41,494 bases of DNA. It comes from Candidatus Nanopelagicales bacterium (GTDB taxonomy: Bacteria; Actinomycetota; Actinomycetes; S36-B12). The position numbers and the translations under genes were made by a program. Below, in pieces: positions 16,329 through 25,050 of this stretch. Below the pieces are notes generated by a model. The model was not told where the DNA came from. It searched no databases and was given only the letters and a program-made list of their open reading frames with translations. The stretch lies in contig JANRCR010000016.1 of the NCBI GenBank assembly GCA_030726915.1, positions 1-41,494 on the forward strand. Direction: 5' to 3'. Position 1 is the first letter of the stretch, and each line of letters begins with the position of its first letter.

Positions 16329-17230
16329 GTGCCGCGCCCCCGATTGTTGCTGCTGATCGCCGAGTAGCGGCTGTAGCCGTCCTCGGATCGGCAGCTCTTT
16401 TTGGGACGGCGGGGACGGCGCGGGTGCTTCTGCAGCCGGCGGCCCCTGCCCCCGGTGCGGCTGCAGCTCGCCTCATTGTCGGTGCTATCGGGCTCGTCAT
16501 TTGGGCTGCCCGCACGCCCGAGGGTCGGGCGGCTCTGCTGCGGCTATGGCGGCGACCCGTCATCTGGGCCATGGGTGTGACCGTGGCGGCCTATCAACTC
16601 TTTTTCTTCCTCTCGATGAGTCGCACGGGTGTTGCTGTGGGCACCCTGGCCAGTCTCGCGCTGACGCCGTTCATGGCGGGGCTGCTCGGCTGGGCATTGC
16701 GCGAAGGTGCGCCCGGATTCATCTGGCTCGCGTCGACGATCCTCGCGGTCAGCGGCGTGGTGCTGCTGACCGTGGGAGCCGGTGAGGGGCGCGACGTGCT
16801 CGGAATCGTTTTTGGTTTGTTGGCGGGTGCGTCGTACGCCTTCTACACCGTCTTCGGTGTGCGCTTGGCGCATCAAGGAGAGCATCCATCGCATGTCCTT
16901 GCCGCTTCCTTTGCGGTATCGGGCCTCCTGCTCATCCCGGTCTTCCTCATGTCGGGCACCTGGTGGATGTCGTGGTCGGCACTGGCGCTCATCCTGTGGC
17001 TTGGACTGGCCACGACGACATTCGCCTATCTGCTCTTTGGTGTGGGACTCCGCAGCCTGCAGCCCGGGCACATTGCCACACTTAACCTCGCGGAGCCGGT
17101 CTTCGCCACCCTGCTGGGAGTATTCGTGCTGGGGGAGGCTCTGGGGGGGCTGGGTGCACTGGGATGTGTACTGGTCATCATCGGACTTGGCGTGCTCGGC
17201 GTTGCTGAGGGAAGGCGGGGTACGTCATGA
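16325..17230 (+). CDS. EamA/DMT family transporter
   Basis: 301 residues with about ten membrane helices in two EamA repeats (about 15-140 and 155-295; the second repeat contains GLLAGASYAFYTVFGVRLAHQG and ends with LNLAEPVFATLLGVFVLGE). DMT proteins export small metabolites such as amino acids; the substrate here is not predictable. The ATG overlaps the previous stop (ATGA), and its own stop overlaps the era ATG in the same way. A transporter inserted between the deaminase-like gene and era is not part of the mycobacterial order. Confidence 0.9.
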   Translation: MSAAPPIVAADRRVAAVAVLGSAALFGTAGTARVLLQPAAPAPGAAAARLIVGAIGLVIWAARTPEGRAALLRLWRRPVIWAMGVTVAAYQLFFFLSMSRTGVAVGTLASLALTPFMAGLLGWALREGAPGFIWLASTILAVSGVVLLTVGAGEGRDVLGIVFGLLAGASYAFYTVFGVRLAHQGEHPSHVLAASFAVSGLLLIPVFLMSGTWWMSWSALALILWLGLATTTFAYLLFGVGLRSLQPGHIATLNLAEPVFATLLGVFVLGEALGGLGALGCVLVIIGLGVLGVAEGRRGTS

Positions 17231-18153
17231 CAATTCACCGTTCGGGTCTGGCCTGCTTCGTGGGTCGCCCCAATGCGGGCAAATCCACCCTGACCAATGC
17301 CCTGGTCGGCACCAAGGTGGCGATCACGTCGAGTCGACCGCAGACCACGCGTCACGTGGTCCGGGGCATTGTCACCCAGCCTGACGCGCAGGTCGTCATC
17401 CTGGACACCCCCGGGCTACACAAGCCCAAAACACTCCTGGGGGAGAGACTCAATGATCTCGTGCGCGAGGCGTGGTCATCCGTCGATGTGACGGCCCTCT
17501 GTCTGTCTGCCACGGAGCGCATTGGGCCCGGTGATGCCTACATTGCCGCTGAGCTCGCTCGTGCACGCCGCGGTGGCGCGCGGACAACGTTCGCCATCAT
17601 CACCAAGACGGATGTGGTGCCGCCGGCCCAGGTGGCGGAACGGCTCACCGAGGCAGCAGAACTCGGAGAAAAGGCGGGACTTTCCTGGACGGAGATCGTT
17701 CCCGTGTCTGCCGTGGAGGGATTCAATGTGCCGCTCCTCACCGATCTGATCATCGCGCAACTCCCCGAGGGGGCAGCGCTCTATCCAGACGGCGAGGTGA
17801 CTGATGAGCCGGAGGCGACTCTCGTCGCGGAATTGATCCGCGAGGCGGCACTCGAGGGACTCTCGGACGAATTGCCGCACTCCCTGGCCGTCGTGGTCGA
17901 GGAGATGGGATTGCGCGAGGATCGACCCGAGGATCGCCCCCTCGTCGACATTCACGCCGTCGTCTTTGTCGAACGTGACAGTCAGAAGGCCATCATCATC
18001 GGCAAGGGGGGAGCTCGTCTGAAGCAGGTCGGCAGCACGTCACGACGCGCCATTGAGTCCCTTCTTGGGTCACCGGTCTACATGAATCTGCACGTCAAGG
18101 TGGCCAAGGACTGGCAGCGGGATCCGCGTCAGTTGCGCCGGCTGGGTTTCTAA
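17227..18153 (+). CDS. era: GTPase Era
   Basis: 308 residues. GTPase motifs: GRPNAGKST (13-21), the switch-I TTRH, DTPGLHKPK (60-68) and TKTD; the C-terminal KH domain contains IIIGKGGARLKQVG followed by VYMNLHVKVAKDWQRD. Era binds the 3' end of 16S rRNA and acts in 30S assembly, together with YbeY encoded upstream. The start overlaps the stop of the EamA gene by four bases. Confidence 0.97.
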   Translation: MTIHRSGLACFVGRPNAGKSTLTNALVGTKVAITSSRPQTTRHVVRGIVTQPDAQVVILDTPGLHKPKTLLGERLNDLVREAWSSVDVTALCLSATERIGPGDAYIAAELARARRGGARTTFAIITKTDVVPPAQVAERLTEAAELGEKAGLSWTEIVPVSAVEGFNVPLLTDLIIAQLPEGAALYPDGEVTDEPEATLVAELIREAALEGLSDELPHSLAVVVEEMGLREDRPEDRPLVDIHAVVFVERDSQKAIIIGKGGARLKQVGSTSRRAIESLLGSPVYMNLHVKVAKDWQRDPRQLRRLGF

Positions 18154-18176
18154 CGAGGCGGGCGCCCGGTCTCTGC

Positions 18177-18182
18177 GAGGAT
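18177..18182 (+). promoter_or_regulatory. Signal before recO: -10 or ribosome binding site
   Basis: GAGGAT, six bases, GTG 18189, identical in hexamer and spacing to lepA. It could be a Shine-Dalgarno sequence or a leaderless -10. Confidence 0.35.
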
Positions 18183-18188
18183 GACGTC

Positions 18189-18920
18189 GTGCCGACCTAT
18201 CGAGATGAGGCGATCATCCTGCGCACCCAGCGCCTGGGTGAGGCTGATCGCATCATCACGATGCTAAGCCGGTCCCATGGTCGCGTGCGTGCCGTAGCCA
18301 AAGGCGTGCGGCGCACCGGTAGTCGCTTCGGAGCTCGACTCGAGCCTTTCTCTCACGTCGACATTCAACTCTATGAGGGTCGATCACTCGATACCGTGAC
18401 GCAGGTCGAAAGCCTTGCCGCGCAGGGTGCTGTGCTCGCCGAGGACTATCCGCGTTGGACATCCGGGACAGCCATGCTGGAGGCCACGGAGCGACTGACA
18501 CCGGTCGAGCGCGAGCCTGCTGTGCAGCAGTACCTCCTCCTCGTCGGTGGGCTACGCACGATGGTCTCGGGCACCCACGATCCATCCCTCATCCTGGATG
18601 CGTTCCTGCTGCGATCACTGGCTATCGCGGGCTGGTCACCCTCTTTTTCTGAGTGCGCTCAATGTGGTGCATCCGGCCCCCATCGGGCCTTCTCGATCCA
18701 CGGGGGAGGAGCCCTGTGCGATGCGTGCCGGACGCCGGGGTGCGCCAGTCCCGCGGAGCCCACCCTGGTGCTTCTCGGGTCGCTGCTCTCGGGTGACTGG
18801 GCGGTGGCGGATGCCAGTGACCCACGGCACCGTCGGGAGGCCAGCGGGCTCGCGGCAGCGCTGGTCACATGGCACCTGGAGCGGGGATTGCGCTCCCTCC
18901 CCCTCGTCGACCGCGGTTAG
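18189..18920 (+). CDS. recO: DNA repair protein RecO
   Basis: 243 residues. The N-terminal OB fold begins YRDEAIILRTQRLGEADRII with KGVRRTGSRFGARLEPFSHV; a helical region follows, and the C-terminal part holds a four-cysteine zinc site (CAQCGA and CDACR). RecO loads RecA onto SSB-coated gaps together with RecR. The GTG start coincides with the beginning of family similarity. era-recO-uppS is the conserved order. Confidence 0.94.
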   Translation: MPTYRDEAIILRTQRLGEADRIITMLSRSHGRVRAVAKGVRRTGSRFGARLEPFSHVDIQLYEGRSLDTVTQVESLAAQGAVLAEDYPRWTSGTAMLEATERLTPVEREPAVQQYLLLVGGLRTMVSGTHDPSLILDAFLLRSLAIAGWSPSFSECAQCGASGPHRAFSIHGGGALCDACRTPGCASPAEPTLVLLGSLLSGDWAVADASDPRHRREASGLAAALVTWHLERGLRSLPLVDRG

Positions 18921-18986
18921 CGGCGGCGACCTGCACCATCCGGAGGCTGGCCGCGCCGGTCCCCGGGGATGCCCCCCGGCCGGTGA

Positions 18987-18992
18987 CAGTAT
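18987..18992 (+). promoter_or_regulatory. Leaderless -10 of uppS
   Basis: CAGTAT, six bases (all but the first of a G run), then GTG 18999. The run of G before the start is not a usual Shine-Dalgarno sequence. Confidence 0.45.
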
Positions 18993-18998
18993 GGGGGG

Positions 18999-19784
18999 GT
19001 GCCTTCTTACGCCGCCCCGACACCGCATGCCAGTGGGGTGCGACCTCCCGACATCCCGGGTGATCTGGTGCCACGGCATGTGGCCATCGTCATGGATGGC
19101 AATGGGCGGTGGGCGAAGGAGCGGGGACTTCCCCGCACGGCGGGACATGAGGCGGGTGAATTCGCACTCCTGGACTGCGTTCACGGAGCCATTGAGATGG
19201 GAGTGCAGTGGTTGTCGGCGTACGCTTTCTCGACAGAGAATTGGCGACGTTCACCTGACGAGGTGAAATTCCTCATGGGATTCAATCGCGATGTTGTCCA
19301 TCGGCGGCGCGATGAGATGCATGCCATGGGTGTGCGGGTGAGGTGGGCCGGGCGCCCCCGGCGGCTGTGGAAGAGTGTCATAGATGAGCTCGCATACGCG
19401 GAAGATCTCACCCGGGACAACAACGTTCTCACCCTGACCATGTGCGTCAACTACGGCGGTCGGGCGGAGATTGCCGACGCCGCCGCCGCGATTGCGCGTG
19501 GAGTCGCCGAGGGCAGCATCAATCCGGCAAAGGTTGACGAGCGCATGATTGCGCGTCATCTCTATGACCCGCAGATGCCGGATGTTGACCTCTTTGTGCG
19601 GTCATCGGGTGAGCAGCGGACCAGCAACTTCCTCCTGTGGGAGTCCGCCTATGCTGAGATGGTCTTCCTCGACACCCTGTGGCCTGACTTCGACCGGCGT
19701 CACCTGTGGCAGGCGTGTGAGATCTACGCCTCACGCAACCGTCGGTATGGCGGCGCCGCCCCCAACCCCGTGGAGGAGCCGTGA
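18999..19784 (+). CDS. uppS: Long-chain cis-prenyl diphosphate synthase (UppS family)
   Basis: 261 residues. The catalytic MDGNGRWA is at 32-39, followed by [27 protein letters not shown] and the C-terminal [24 protein letters not shown]. The enzyme condenses isopentenyl diphosphate onto an allylic primer to make the polyprenyl carrier used in peptidoglycan synthesis; in mycobacteria the orthologue makes decaprenyl diphosphate. The exact chain length cannot be read from the sequence. Its TGA overlaps the GTG of the following permease gene. Confidence 0.95.
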   Translation: MPSYAAPTPHASGVRPPDIPGDLVPRHVAIVMDGNGRWAKERGLPRTAGHEAGEFALLDCVHGAIEMGVQWLSAYAFSTENWRRSPDEVKFLMGFNRDVVHRRRDEMHAMGVRVRWAGRPRRLWKSVIDELAYAEDLTRDNNVLTLTMCVNYGGRAEIADAAAAIARGVAEGSINPAKVDERMIARHLYDPQMPDVDLFVRSSGEQRTSNFLLWESAYAEMVFLDTLWPDFDRRHLWQACEIYASRNRRYGGAAPNPVEEP

Positions 19785-20761
19785 CCAGTTCGACGCCCCA
19801 GCGTCAGGGCTATCGGCCCGGCAGTCTCGAGGTGCTGGCTGTGGGCCTCGTTCTGCTCATTATCGGGCAGAGCTGGCTCGTGGATGCCTTTGACAATCCC
19901 GCGCTGCAGACGGGTGCCACGATCTTTGTTTCCATCGTGGTGCAGGCATTGCCCTTCCTTGTTTTTGGAGTCGTGCTCTCGGGAGCGATCGCCGCATTCG
20001 TCCCGGCGTCCTTTTGGAAGAAGGCGCTGCCGAAGAACCCCATTCTTGCCGTGCCGGTGGCCGGTGCCGCGGGAGCGATCCTGCCCGGCTGCGAATGCGC
20101 CTCCGTGCCGGTGGCCAATGGCCTGATGGCGCGCGGCGTCGCTCCTGCGGCGGCGCTGGCCTTCCTCCTGTCCGCCCCGGCTATCAATCCCATCGTGCTC
20201 CTGTCGACCTTCGTTGCCTTCCCCGGCGAACCGATGATGGTCGTGGCGCGCTTTATCGCCTCCCTGGCCACCGCTGTGGTCATGGGTTGGCTGTGGTTGC
20301 GTTTTGGCAAGATGAAGTGGCTGCGAATCGGGCCGCGTGGACATCTCGTGGGGTCCAACTCCTGGCATACATTCCGGCTCACCGCCACCCACGACTTCCT
20401 GCATGCCGGCGGGTTCCTCGTCATCGGCGGGCTCACCGCGGCAGTTCTCAACGTCGTGGTCCCACAGGCGTGGTTGAGTGCCATCGCGGATCAGCCGGTG
20501 CTCTCGGTGCTCGCCCTGGCGGGGCTCGCCGTTGTGCTGAGCATCTGTTCCGAAGCGGATGCTTTTGTCGCCGCGAGCCTCACTGAGTTTTCACTCACGG
20601 CAAAACTGGCGTTCCTCGTCGTGGGTCCGATGGTGGATATCAAGCTCGTGTCCCTGCAGGCCGGGACGTTCGGCACGAAGTTTGCGGCGCGATTCCCCCC
20701 GGCGACCTTCACCATCGCGGTGCTCTTCAGTGTCCTCGTCGGATGGTGGCTGCTGTCATGA
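19781..20761 (+). CDS. YraQ/DUF318-type permease
   Basis: 326 residues with about eight to ten membrane helices. Family markers are [18 protein letters not shown] (103-120) and SAPAINPIV (131-139) in the first half and [11 protein letters not shown] near 256 in the second, giving the pseudo-repeat of this permease family (COG0701). The conserved cysteines facing the pore suggest a metal or soft-ligand substrate. It starts with a GTG overlapping the uppS stop and its own stop overlaps the ATG of the TIGR03943 partner. In many bacteria this pair clusters with Zur-controlled genes, and zur lies immediately beyond it here. Substrate not established. Confidence 0.88.
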   Translation: MTSSTPQRQGYRPGSLEVLAVGLVLLIIGQSWLVDAFDNPALQTGATIFVSIVVQALPFLVFGVVLSGAIAAFVPASFWKKALPKNPILAVPVAGAAGAILPGCECASVPVANGLMARGVAPAAALAFLLSAPAINPIVLLSTFVAFPGEPMMVVARFIASLATAVVMGWLWLRFGKMKWLRIGPRGHLVGSNSWHTFRLTATHDFLHAGGFLVIGGLTAAVLNVVVPQAWLSAIADQPVLSVLALAGLAVVLSICSEADAFVAASLTEFSLTAKLAFLVVGPMVDIKLVSLQAGTFGTKFAARFPPATFTIAVLFSVLVGWWLLS

Positions 20762-21486
20762 GACGCGATGTTCAGGGAATTTTGCTCATCCTGGTGGGCG
20801 GTGCGGTGCTGCGCATCACACTCGGGGGCACCTATCTCAACTACGTCAAGGAAGGCATGCGCACCTGGCTCCTGATCTCGGGGACCACGCTCATCGTGCT
20901 CGGAGTGATGGCATTGCTCGACGCCCTGCGTCGTGGTCGTAAGTCCGAGGATGAAGCAACCCCGCACGATGAGCCCGGTGAACACGACCACGACCATGGC
21001 CACGGGCCGCGTGCGGCATGGCTGCTCATCCTGCCCGTCCTCGCCATCTTCCTCATCGCTCCGCCAGCCCTCGGCGCCTTTGCCGTCGCGCGGGACACCT
21101 CCAACGCCGCGGAGCCCGCGGAAGCAAAAGCGCCACCATTGCCGGCCGGGGATCCGGTGCCGATGTCCGTTGCTGAGTACGTCGGCCGTGCGGTGTGGGA
21201 TGACGGACTGACGCTTGAGGGGCGCACGGTGGCGATGACGGGATTCGTCACACCCGATCCGGCAGGCGGGTGGTGGCTATCGCGCCTGGCCATGGCCTGC
21301 TGTGCCGCCGATGCAATCGCCTCAAAGATCAAGGTGGTGAATGCACCCGATCTGCCCGCCAACACCTGGGTGGACGTAACTGGGGCGTGGATCCCCGGCG
21401 GTGGTACCAAGACCGAGACGGCCGTGCCACTGCTCGAGATTCGTGAACTGGTGGAAGTGCCCCAACCGAAGAATCCCTACGACTAG
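20758..21486 (+). CDS. TIGR03943/YcgQ-like partner of the permease
   Basis: 242 residues. Two N-terminal membrane helices (about 8-27 and 36-56), a His/Asp-rich cytoplasmic-type loop HDEPGEHDHDHGHG (70-83), a third helix (about 87-109), then a soluble domain with ALEG-type strand GLTLEGRTVAMTGFV and the family signature RLAMACCAADA. This is the TIGR03943 (COG3689) family, almost always encoded next to a YraQ permease. The His cluster could bind zinc or another metal. It overlaps the permease gene by four bases (ATGA) and converges on zur with 29 bases between the two stops. Confidence 0.87.
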   Translation: MRRDVQGILLILVGGAVLRITLGGTYLNYVKEGMRTWLLISGTTLIVLGVMALLDALRRGRKSEDEATPHDEPGEHDHDHGHGPRAAWLLILPVLAIFLIAPPALGAFAVARDTSNAAEPAEAKAPPLPAGDPVPMSVAEYVGRAVWDDGLTLEGRTVAMTGFVTPDPAGGWWLSRLAMACCAADAIASKIKVVNAPDLPANTWVDVTGAWIPGGGTKTETAVPLLEIRELVEVPQPKNPYD

Positions 21487-21515
21487 TCCTCACGTCACCG
21501 CGAATCGCCCGGAGA

Positions 21516-21905
21516 TCAGCACTTAGTGCAGAGTCCAAAGACTTCGATCGTGTGGGCGACGTCGCGGAAGCCATGTTCCGCACTGATTCGAGTGGCCCAC
21601 GTTTCGACAGAGGGCGCTTCGATCTCAATGGTCGTGTGGCAGGAGCGACAGACAAGGTGATGGTGGTGAGATGGACTGCACTGGCGGTAGACCGCTTCAC
21701 CATCGTCTCGCACGATGACGTCGACCTGTCCGTCCTCGGCCATGGCCTGCAGTGCGCGGTACACCGTGGTGAGACCGACGCTGTCGCCACGGTGCCGGAC
21801 GACATCGTGAATCTCCTGAGCGGAGCGGAATTGCTCCTGCGAATCGAGGGCCTCGGCGACCGCTGTTCTTTGCCGGGTCTGCCGACGCAGGGGTGCCTCA
21901 GTCAT
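21516..21905 (-). CDS. zur: Fur family repressor, probable zinc sensor Zur
   Basis: 129 residues. Winged helix about 1-75 (QTRQRTAVAEAL, SAQEIHDVVRH, GLTTVYRALQAMAEDG), then a metal-binding region HHHHLVCRSCHTTIEIE and the C-terminal CTKC: two CxxC pairs (C86/C89, C126/C129) form the structural zinc site, and H80-H83 lie at the sensor site. Assignment as Zur rather than Fur rests on its position as the last gene of the znuACB operon and on the Zur-like box in front of znuA. GGGAGG lies about nine bases before the ATG, which overlaps the end of znuB by eight bases. Confidence 0.9.
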   Translation of the reverse strand: MTEAPLRRQTRQRTAVAEALDSQEQFRSAQEIHDVVRHRGDSVGLTTVYRALQAMAEDGQVDVIVRDDGEAVYRQCSPSHHHHLVCRSCHTTIEIEAPSVETWATRISAEHGFRDVAHTIEVFGLCTKC

Positions 21906-22767
21906 GTGAATGCCCTCCCGGTGACAGCGACCGCCCCGAGGAGTGGGGATGACGTCGACGCCTCCTTCGGACAGGGTAGGCGGCGAGCGCGGCCACGAGA
22001 AAGGCGCCAAGCGCGAGAAGGACGATGGTGGGGCCGGGCGGCACGTCGAGCGTGAAGGACGTTGTCAGGCCTAGGACCGAGCAGGTGAGCCCCACGATCA
22101 CCGCCACAACGGCGGTGGATCGGAATGATCCGGTGAATTGCTGGGCCGCTGCGACGGGGACGATCATGATCGCGCTCACAAGAAGCAATCCCACTGTCCG
22201 CATGCCGATCACGACGGTCACGGCGGCGAGCACGGTTAAGAGGATCCCGAGTTGAGTCGTACGAATCCCCTGCACGTGTGCGACGTCCGGATCCAACGTC
22301 ATCGCGAACATCTCGCGCCCGAAAATCGCGAGTATGACAATGACGAGTGCCCCCGCCCCCACGAGCCACAGAACATCCTCGGTGGCAACCGTTGACAATG
22401 AGCCGAAGAGATATTGATTGAGGGCGGTCGATGATTTGCCAGATGCTAGAGACGTGAGCAGGACGCCCCCTGCGATCCCGCCGTAGAAGATCAACGCCAG
22501 AGCGAGGTCTCCAGCCGTCCGGCTGCGCGCTCGCACGAGCTCAAGAAGCAGCGCTCCCAGGGCCGCCACGACGAGGGCCGTGGGGACGGGTGCCAATCCG
22601 GTGAGGAAGGCAAGCCCGACACCCGTGAGTGCGACGTGGCCCATCCCATCGCCCAGCAGGGCCAGCCGACGCTGCACCAGGAAGATGCCGATGAGCGGGG
22701 CAATAACGCCGATCAGGGCTGCCGCGATGAGGGCTCGTTGCATGAAGTCGTAACTGAGGAGTCCCAT
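21898..22767 (-). CDS. znuB: Zinc ABC transporter permease ZnuB
   Basis: 289 residues with about eight to nine membrane helices; family motifs are PLIGIFLVQRRLALLGDGMGHVALTGVGLA near the N-terminus and RTVGLLLVSAIMIVPVAAAQ in the second half. This is the ABC-3 metal permease fold. The C-terminus carries an RRRRRRHPHSSG and HSHD tail. Its ATG lies one base after the znuC stop. An alternative ATG eight codons inside is possible but would remove part of the first conserved segment. Confidence 0.93.
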   Translation of the reverse strand: MGLLSYDFMQRALIAAALIGVIAPLIGIFLVQRRLALLGDGMGHVALTGVGLAFLTGLAPVPTALVVAALGALLLELVRARSRTAGDLALALIFYGGIAGGVLLTSLASGKSSTALNQYLFGSLSTVATEDVLWLVGAGALVIVILAIFGREMFAMTLDPDVAHVQGIRTTQLGILLTVLAAVTVVIGMRTVGLLLVSAIMIVPVAAAQQFTGSFRSTAVVAVIVGLTCSVLGLTTSFTLDVPPGPTIVLLALGAFLVAALAAYPVRRRRRRHPHSSGRSLSPGGHSHD

Positions 22768-22768
22768 G

Positions 22769-23545
22769 TCACTTGGCTCCGGGATCAAGAAATGAACCTT
22801 CATCGCCGCGCATGACGACGTCTTCGCTGTGATGCCAGACCCGTTCGACCAGGTGGTCAGGGGCGGGCGGTGGCCCGTCGTAGAGCACGGTGGAGGTCTC
22901 GCCCCTGGGTGAGCCAAGGACCACGATGCGAGTGGCCAAGTCGGCGAAAGGCCCCAATTCGTGAGTGATAAGGATGACGGTGCGGCCCGCTGTGCGCAGT
23001 CGACTGAAGGTCTCAGCGATGCGGATCTGGCTTTCGGCGTCGACCCCGGCGGTTGGCTCATCAAGCACATAGAGGTCAGCATTCTTGGCTAGCGCCGAGG
23101 CGATCATCGCCCGTCGCTGTTGGCCACCGGAGAGTTCGTCGAATCGATCGCGACGTCGTTCAGCCAATCCCACCTGCTCCAGCGCTGTGGTGACGCGCTG
23201 ACGGTCACCCCGCTGCGGGAGCCGATGCCGGGGAGAGATCAGTCCGGCACCCACAACCTCGTGGACGGACACGGGGACCGCACCGGCGGAGTGCAGACGC
23301 TGAGGGACATAGGCCAATTTATGCCAAGCCCGAAATCGCTTCAGTGGGAAACCAAAGAGATCGACAGTGCCTGATGTCACGGGGAGCAGGCCGAGAATCG
23401 CGCGCATGAGCGTCGTCTTGCCGGATCCGTTCGAACCCAGGATGGCAACGAATTCACCCTCGTGAATCGTGAGATCGACGTTGCTCAGGATGCATGCGGC
23501 TTCGATATCAACGCACACACGCTGGCACGTGAGGGCGACCGTCAT
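22769..23545 (-). CDS. znuC: Zinc ABC transporter ATP-binding protein ZnuC
   Basis: 258 residues. Walker A GSNGSGKT (37-44), Q-loop YVPQRL, signature ELSGGQQRRA, Walker B LYVLDEPTAGVD and the switch histidine in ILITHELG. The ATG is preceded by AAAGGAG at five bases, so it is translated from a leadered operon mRNA. It starts 22 bases after the znuA stop. The longer upstream frame is a shadow of znuA. Confidence 0.95.
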   Translation of the reverse strand: MTVALTCQRVCVDIEAACILSNVDLTIHEGEFVAILGSNGSGKTTLMRAILGLLPVTSGTVDLFGFPLKRFRAWHKLAYVPQRLHSAGAVPVSVHEVVGAGLISPRHRLPQRGDRQRVTTALEQVGLAERRRDRFDELSGGQQRRAMIASALAKNADLYVLDEPTAGVDAESQIRIAETFSRLRTAGRTVILITHELGPFADLATRIVVLGSPRGETSTVLYDGPPPAPDHLVERVWHHSEDVVMRGDEGSFLDPGAK

Positions 23546-23567
23546 GCCACTCCTTTGCTGTCCGCGG

Positions 23568-24557
23568 TCAGGAGCAGCCCTGGCCGATCTGCACCTGTTC
23601 GAGATTGGTCTGCATGATCGTGACGTAGTCGCCCGTCGCACCCTCAGCGAGACCCTCTAGCGGGTCAAGGATAGCCGTGGTGGTGCCCGTCTCAGCGGCC
23701 AGCGTCTCCGCGACCTTGGGATCGACCAGCGTCTCGTAGTAGATGGTCGTGACGCCATTCGCGCGCACCAGGTCGATCACTTCAGCGATCCGTGCAGGGG
23801 ATGGCTCGGCATCGGGTGAGAGTCCGGCGATCCCCACCTGGGTGAAGTTGTACTGCTGGGCGAGGTAGCCGAATGCCTCGTGCGAGACAACGAGGTCGCG
23901 ACTCCTGCACTGGATCGTTCCGTCGAGCCACTGGGTGTTGAGAGAGCCCATCGCGGCGCTGAGCGAGGCCGCACCCGCGGTGAAGGGTCCCTCGGAGTCA
24001 ATAGCGCTGAGGCGGGTGGCGATCTCATCGCCGATCGTGGCCATGTTGAGGGGGTTCAGCCAGACGTGCGGGTCTCCCGCGAGTGCGTCGCCGTCATGTC
24101 CGGGGTCATCTTCATGCCCGGCTTCTTCCTCGGAGTGATCATCCTCGGAGGGACCGTCCTCGGAGTGGTCCTCTGCCGGCAGAAGAGCGATTGCTTCGGT
24201 GACGTTGAGTGCACGATCGGGCGCGACCTGTGCGATGGCTTCGTCGAGAGCGGGCTGGAAGCCAGGGATGTACAGCACCAGGTCAGCCTCGCCAATCTCT
24301 GCGACCTGCTGGGGCCCCAGTTCAAGATCGTGCGCCTCGCCTCCCGGTGGGGTCAGGTTGATCACCTCAATCCCATTTCCCCCGACCTGCTGGGCGGCGT
24401 AGGCCAAGGGATAGAAGCCAGCCACAACGCGCAGGGGTCCCCCGTCCGCTCCGGGGGAGGGTGACGTGTCAGCGCTCGAGCCACCTCCGCATGCGCTAAG
24501 AAGGAGAGCGACGGGGAAGGCAATGGGAAGGCCTAGGGCGAGGATTCGGCGACTCAT
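23568..24557 (-). CDS. znuA: Zinc-binding lipoprotein ZnuA
   Basis: 329 residues. A lipoprotein signal ends at LLLSAC (C23). The mature protein is a cluster A-I metal-binding protein: candidate zinc ligands are H76 in EAHDLEL, H164 in DPHVWLNP and the histidine of VSHEAFGYLAQQY, with an acidic residue near the C-terminus (YETLVDPK). A His/Asp/Glu-rich loop occupies about 129-155, a hallmark of zinc (rather than manganese) binders. First gene of znuA-znuC-znuB-zur; its promoter contains a Zur-like box. Confidence 0.95.
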   Translation of the reverse strand: MSRRILALGLPIAFPVALLLSACGGGSSADTSPSPGADGGPLRVVAGFYPLAYAAQQVGGNGIEVINLTPPGGEAHDLELGPQQVAEIGEADLVLYIPGFQPALDEAIAQVAPDRALNVTEAIALLPAEDHSEDGPSEDDHSEEEAGHEDDPGHDGDALAGDPHVWLNPLNMATIGDEIATRLSAIDSEGPFTAGAASLSAAMGSLNTQWLDGTIQCRSRDLVVSHEAFGYLAQQYNFTQVGIAGLSPDAEPSPARIAEVIDLVRANGVTTIYYETLVDPKVAETLAAETGTTTAILDPLEGLAEGATGDYVTIMQTNLEQVQIGQGCS

Positions 24558-24563
24558 ATCGCC

Positions 24564-24592
24564 ATCCTGGTCTAAATGAATATGATTGTCAA
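24564..24592 (-). promoter_or_regulatory. znuA promoter (-35, 17-bp spacer, -10)
   Basis: Read on the minus strand: -35 TTGACA (24592-24587), a 17-base spacer, -10 CAGGAT (24569-24564), then six bases and the znuA ATG. The consensus -35 at ideal spacing identifies CAGGAT as a -10 and predicts a leaderless message. Confidence 0.75.
24577..24591. promoter_or_regulatory. Zur box
   Basis: TGAATATGATTGTCA (plus strand) is an imperfect palindrome close to the actinobacterial Zur consensus TGAnAATnATTnTCA. It overlaps the -35 and spacer of the znuA promoter, so Zur binding would block RNA polymerase when zinc is sufficient. Zur itself is encoded at the end of the operon. Confidence 0.75.
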
Positions 24593-24605
24593 TGCGAATA
24601 AGACA

Positions 24606-25004
24606 TCAGAGTCGACCCATCGCCTTGAGCACCGTCGCCCCCGCCAACGCCACCACGACGATGCCGCGGAGCACCCGACCGGTGGTGGGGATTGCCGGCC
24701 AGGACAGCACGAGTAGCCACAGGAAGAAGAGGGTCAGGATCCCGAGGAGGATCGCTCCGAGCCACGCGAGGGATCCGGTCTGGATGATCCCCAGCACAAG
24801 AAGGGTGGCCATCACGATCACGAGGACCCACTTGGGCAGATGGGTCAGCCTGGTCAGCAGCGGCAGGCTCGCCCGCTGGAACCCGGACATGTCCCCCTGG
24901 ACCCGTGGCGCCGGCTTGCGGGCCGATGTGGCGGCAGACTGGGGCCCGCGTGGGCCGCGCACGCCTCGACGGCCTGGATGAGGCCGCTGATCATTCGATG
25001 CCAT
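24606..25004 (-). CDS. Small integral membrane protein, unknown
   Basis: 132 residues. A basic, Arg/Pro-rich N-terminus (about 1-50) is followed by three hydrophobic segments: LPKWVLVIVMATLLVLGIIQ, a longer one around LGAILLGILTLFFLWLLVLSW, and VLRGIVVVALAGATVLKAM at the C-terminus. This resembles a small actinobacterial membrane family without known role. GAGGAGG lies about four bases before the ATG. It lies upstream of znuA on the same strand, but the znuA promoter separates the two. Confidence 0.75.
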   Translation of the reverse strand: MASNDQRPHPGRRGVRGPRGPQSAATSARKPAPRVQGDMSGFQRASLPLLTRLTHLPKWVLVIVMATLLVLGIIQTGSLAWLGAILLGILTLFFLWLLVLSWPAIPTTGRVLRGIVVVALAGATVLKAMGRL

Positions 25005-25038
25005 GGCCCTCCTCAGCCCCGGTGCTGATCCGCACCCC

Positions 25039-25044
25039 TACGTT
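25039..25044 (+). promoter_or_regulatory. Leaderless -10 of the ABM-PRTase pair
   Basis: TACGTT, six bases, ATG 25051. No Shine-Dalgarno sequence is seen. Confidence 0.45.
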
Positions 25045-25050
25045 TAGCCC

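Noticed and set aside
22025-22255. A 76-residue ORF on the plus strand inside znuB
   Set aside because: It is antisense to znuB, has Thr-rich low-complexity sequence, and has no ribosome binding site; it is a shadow of znuB.
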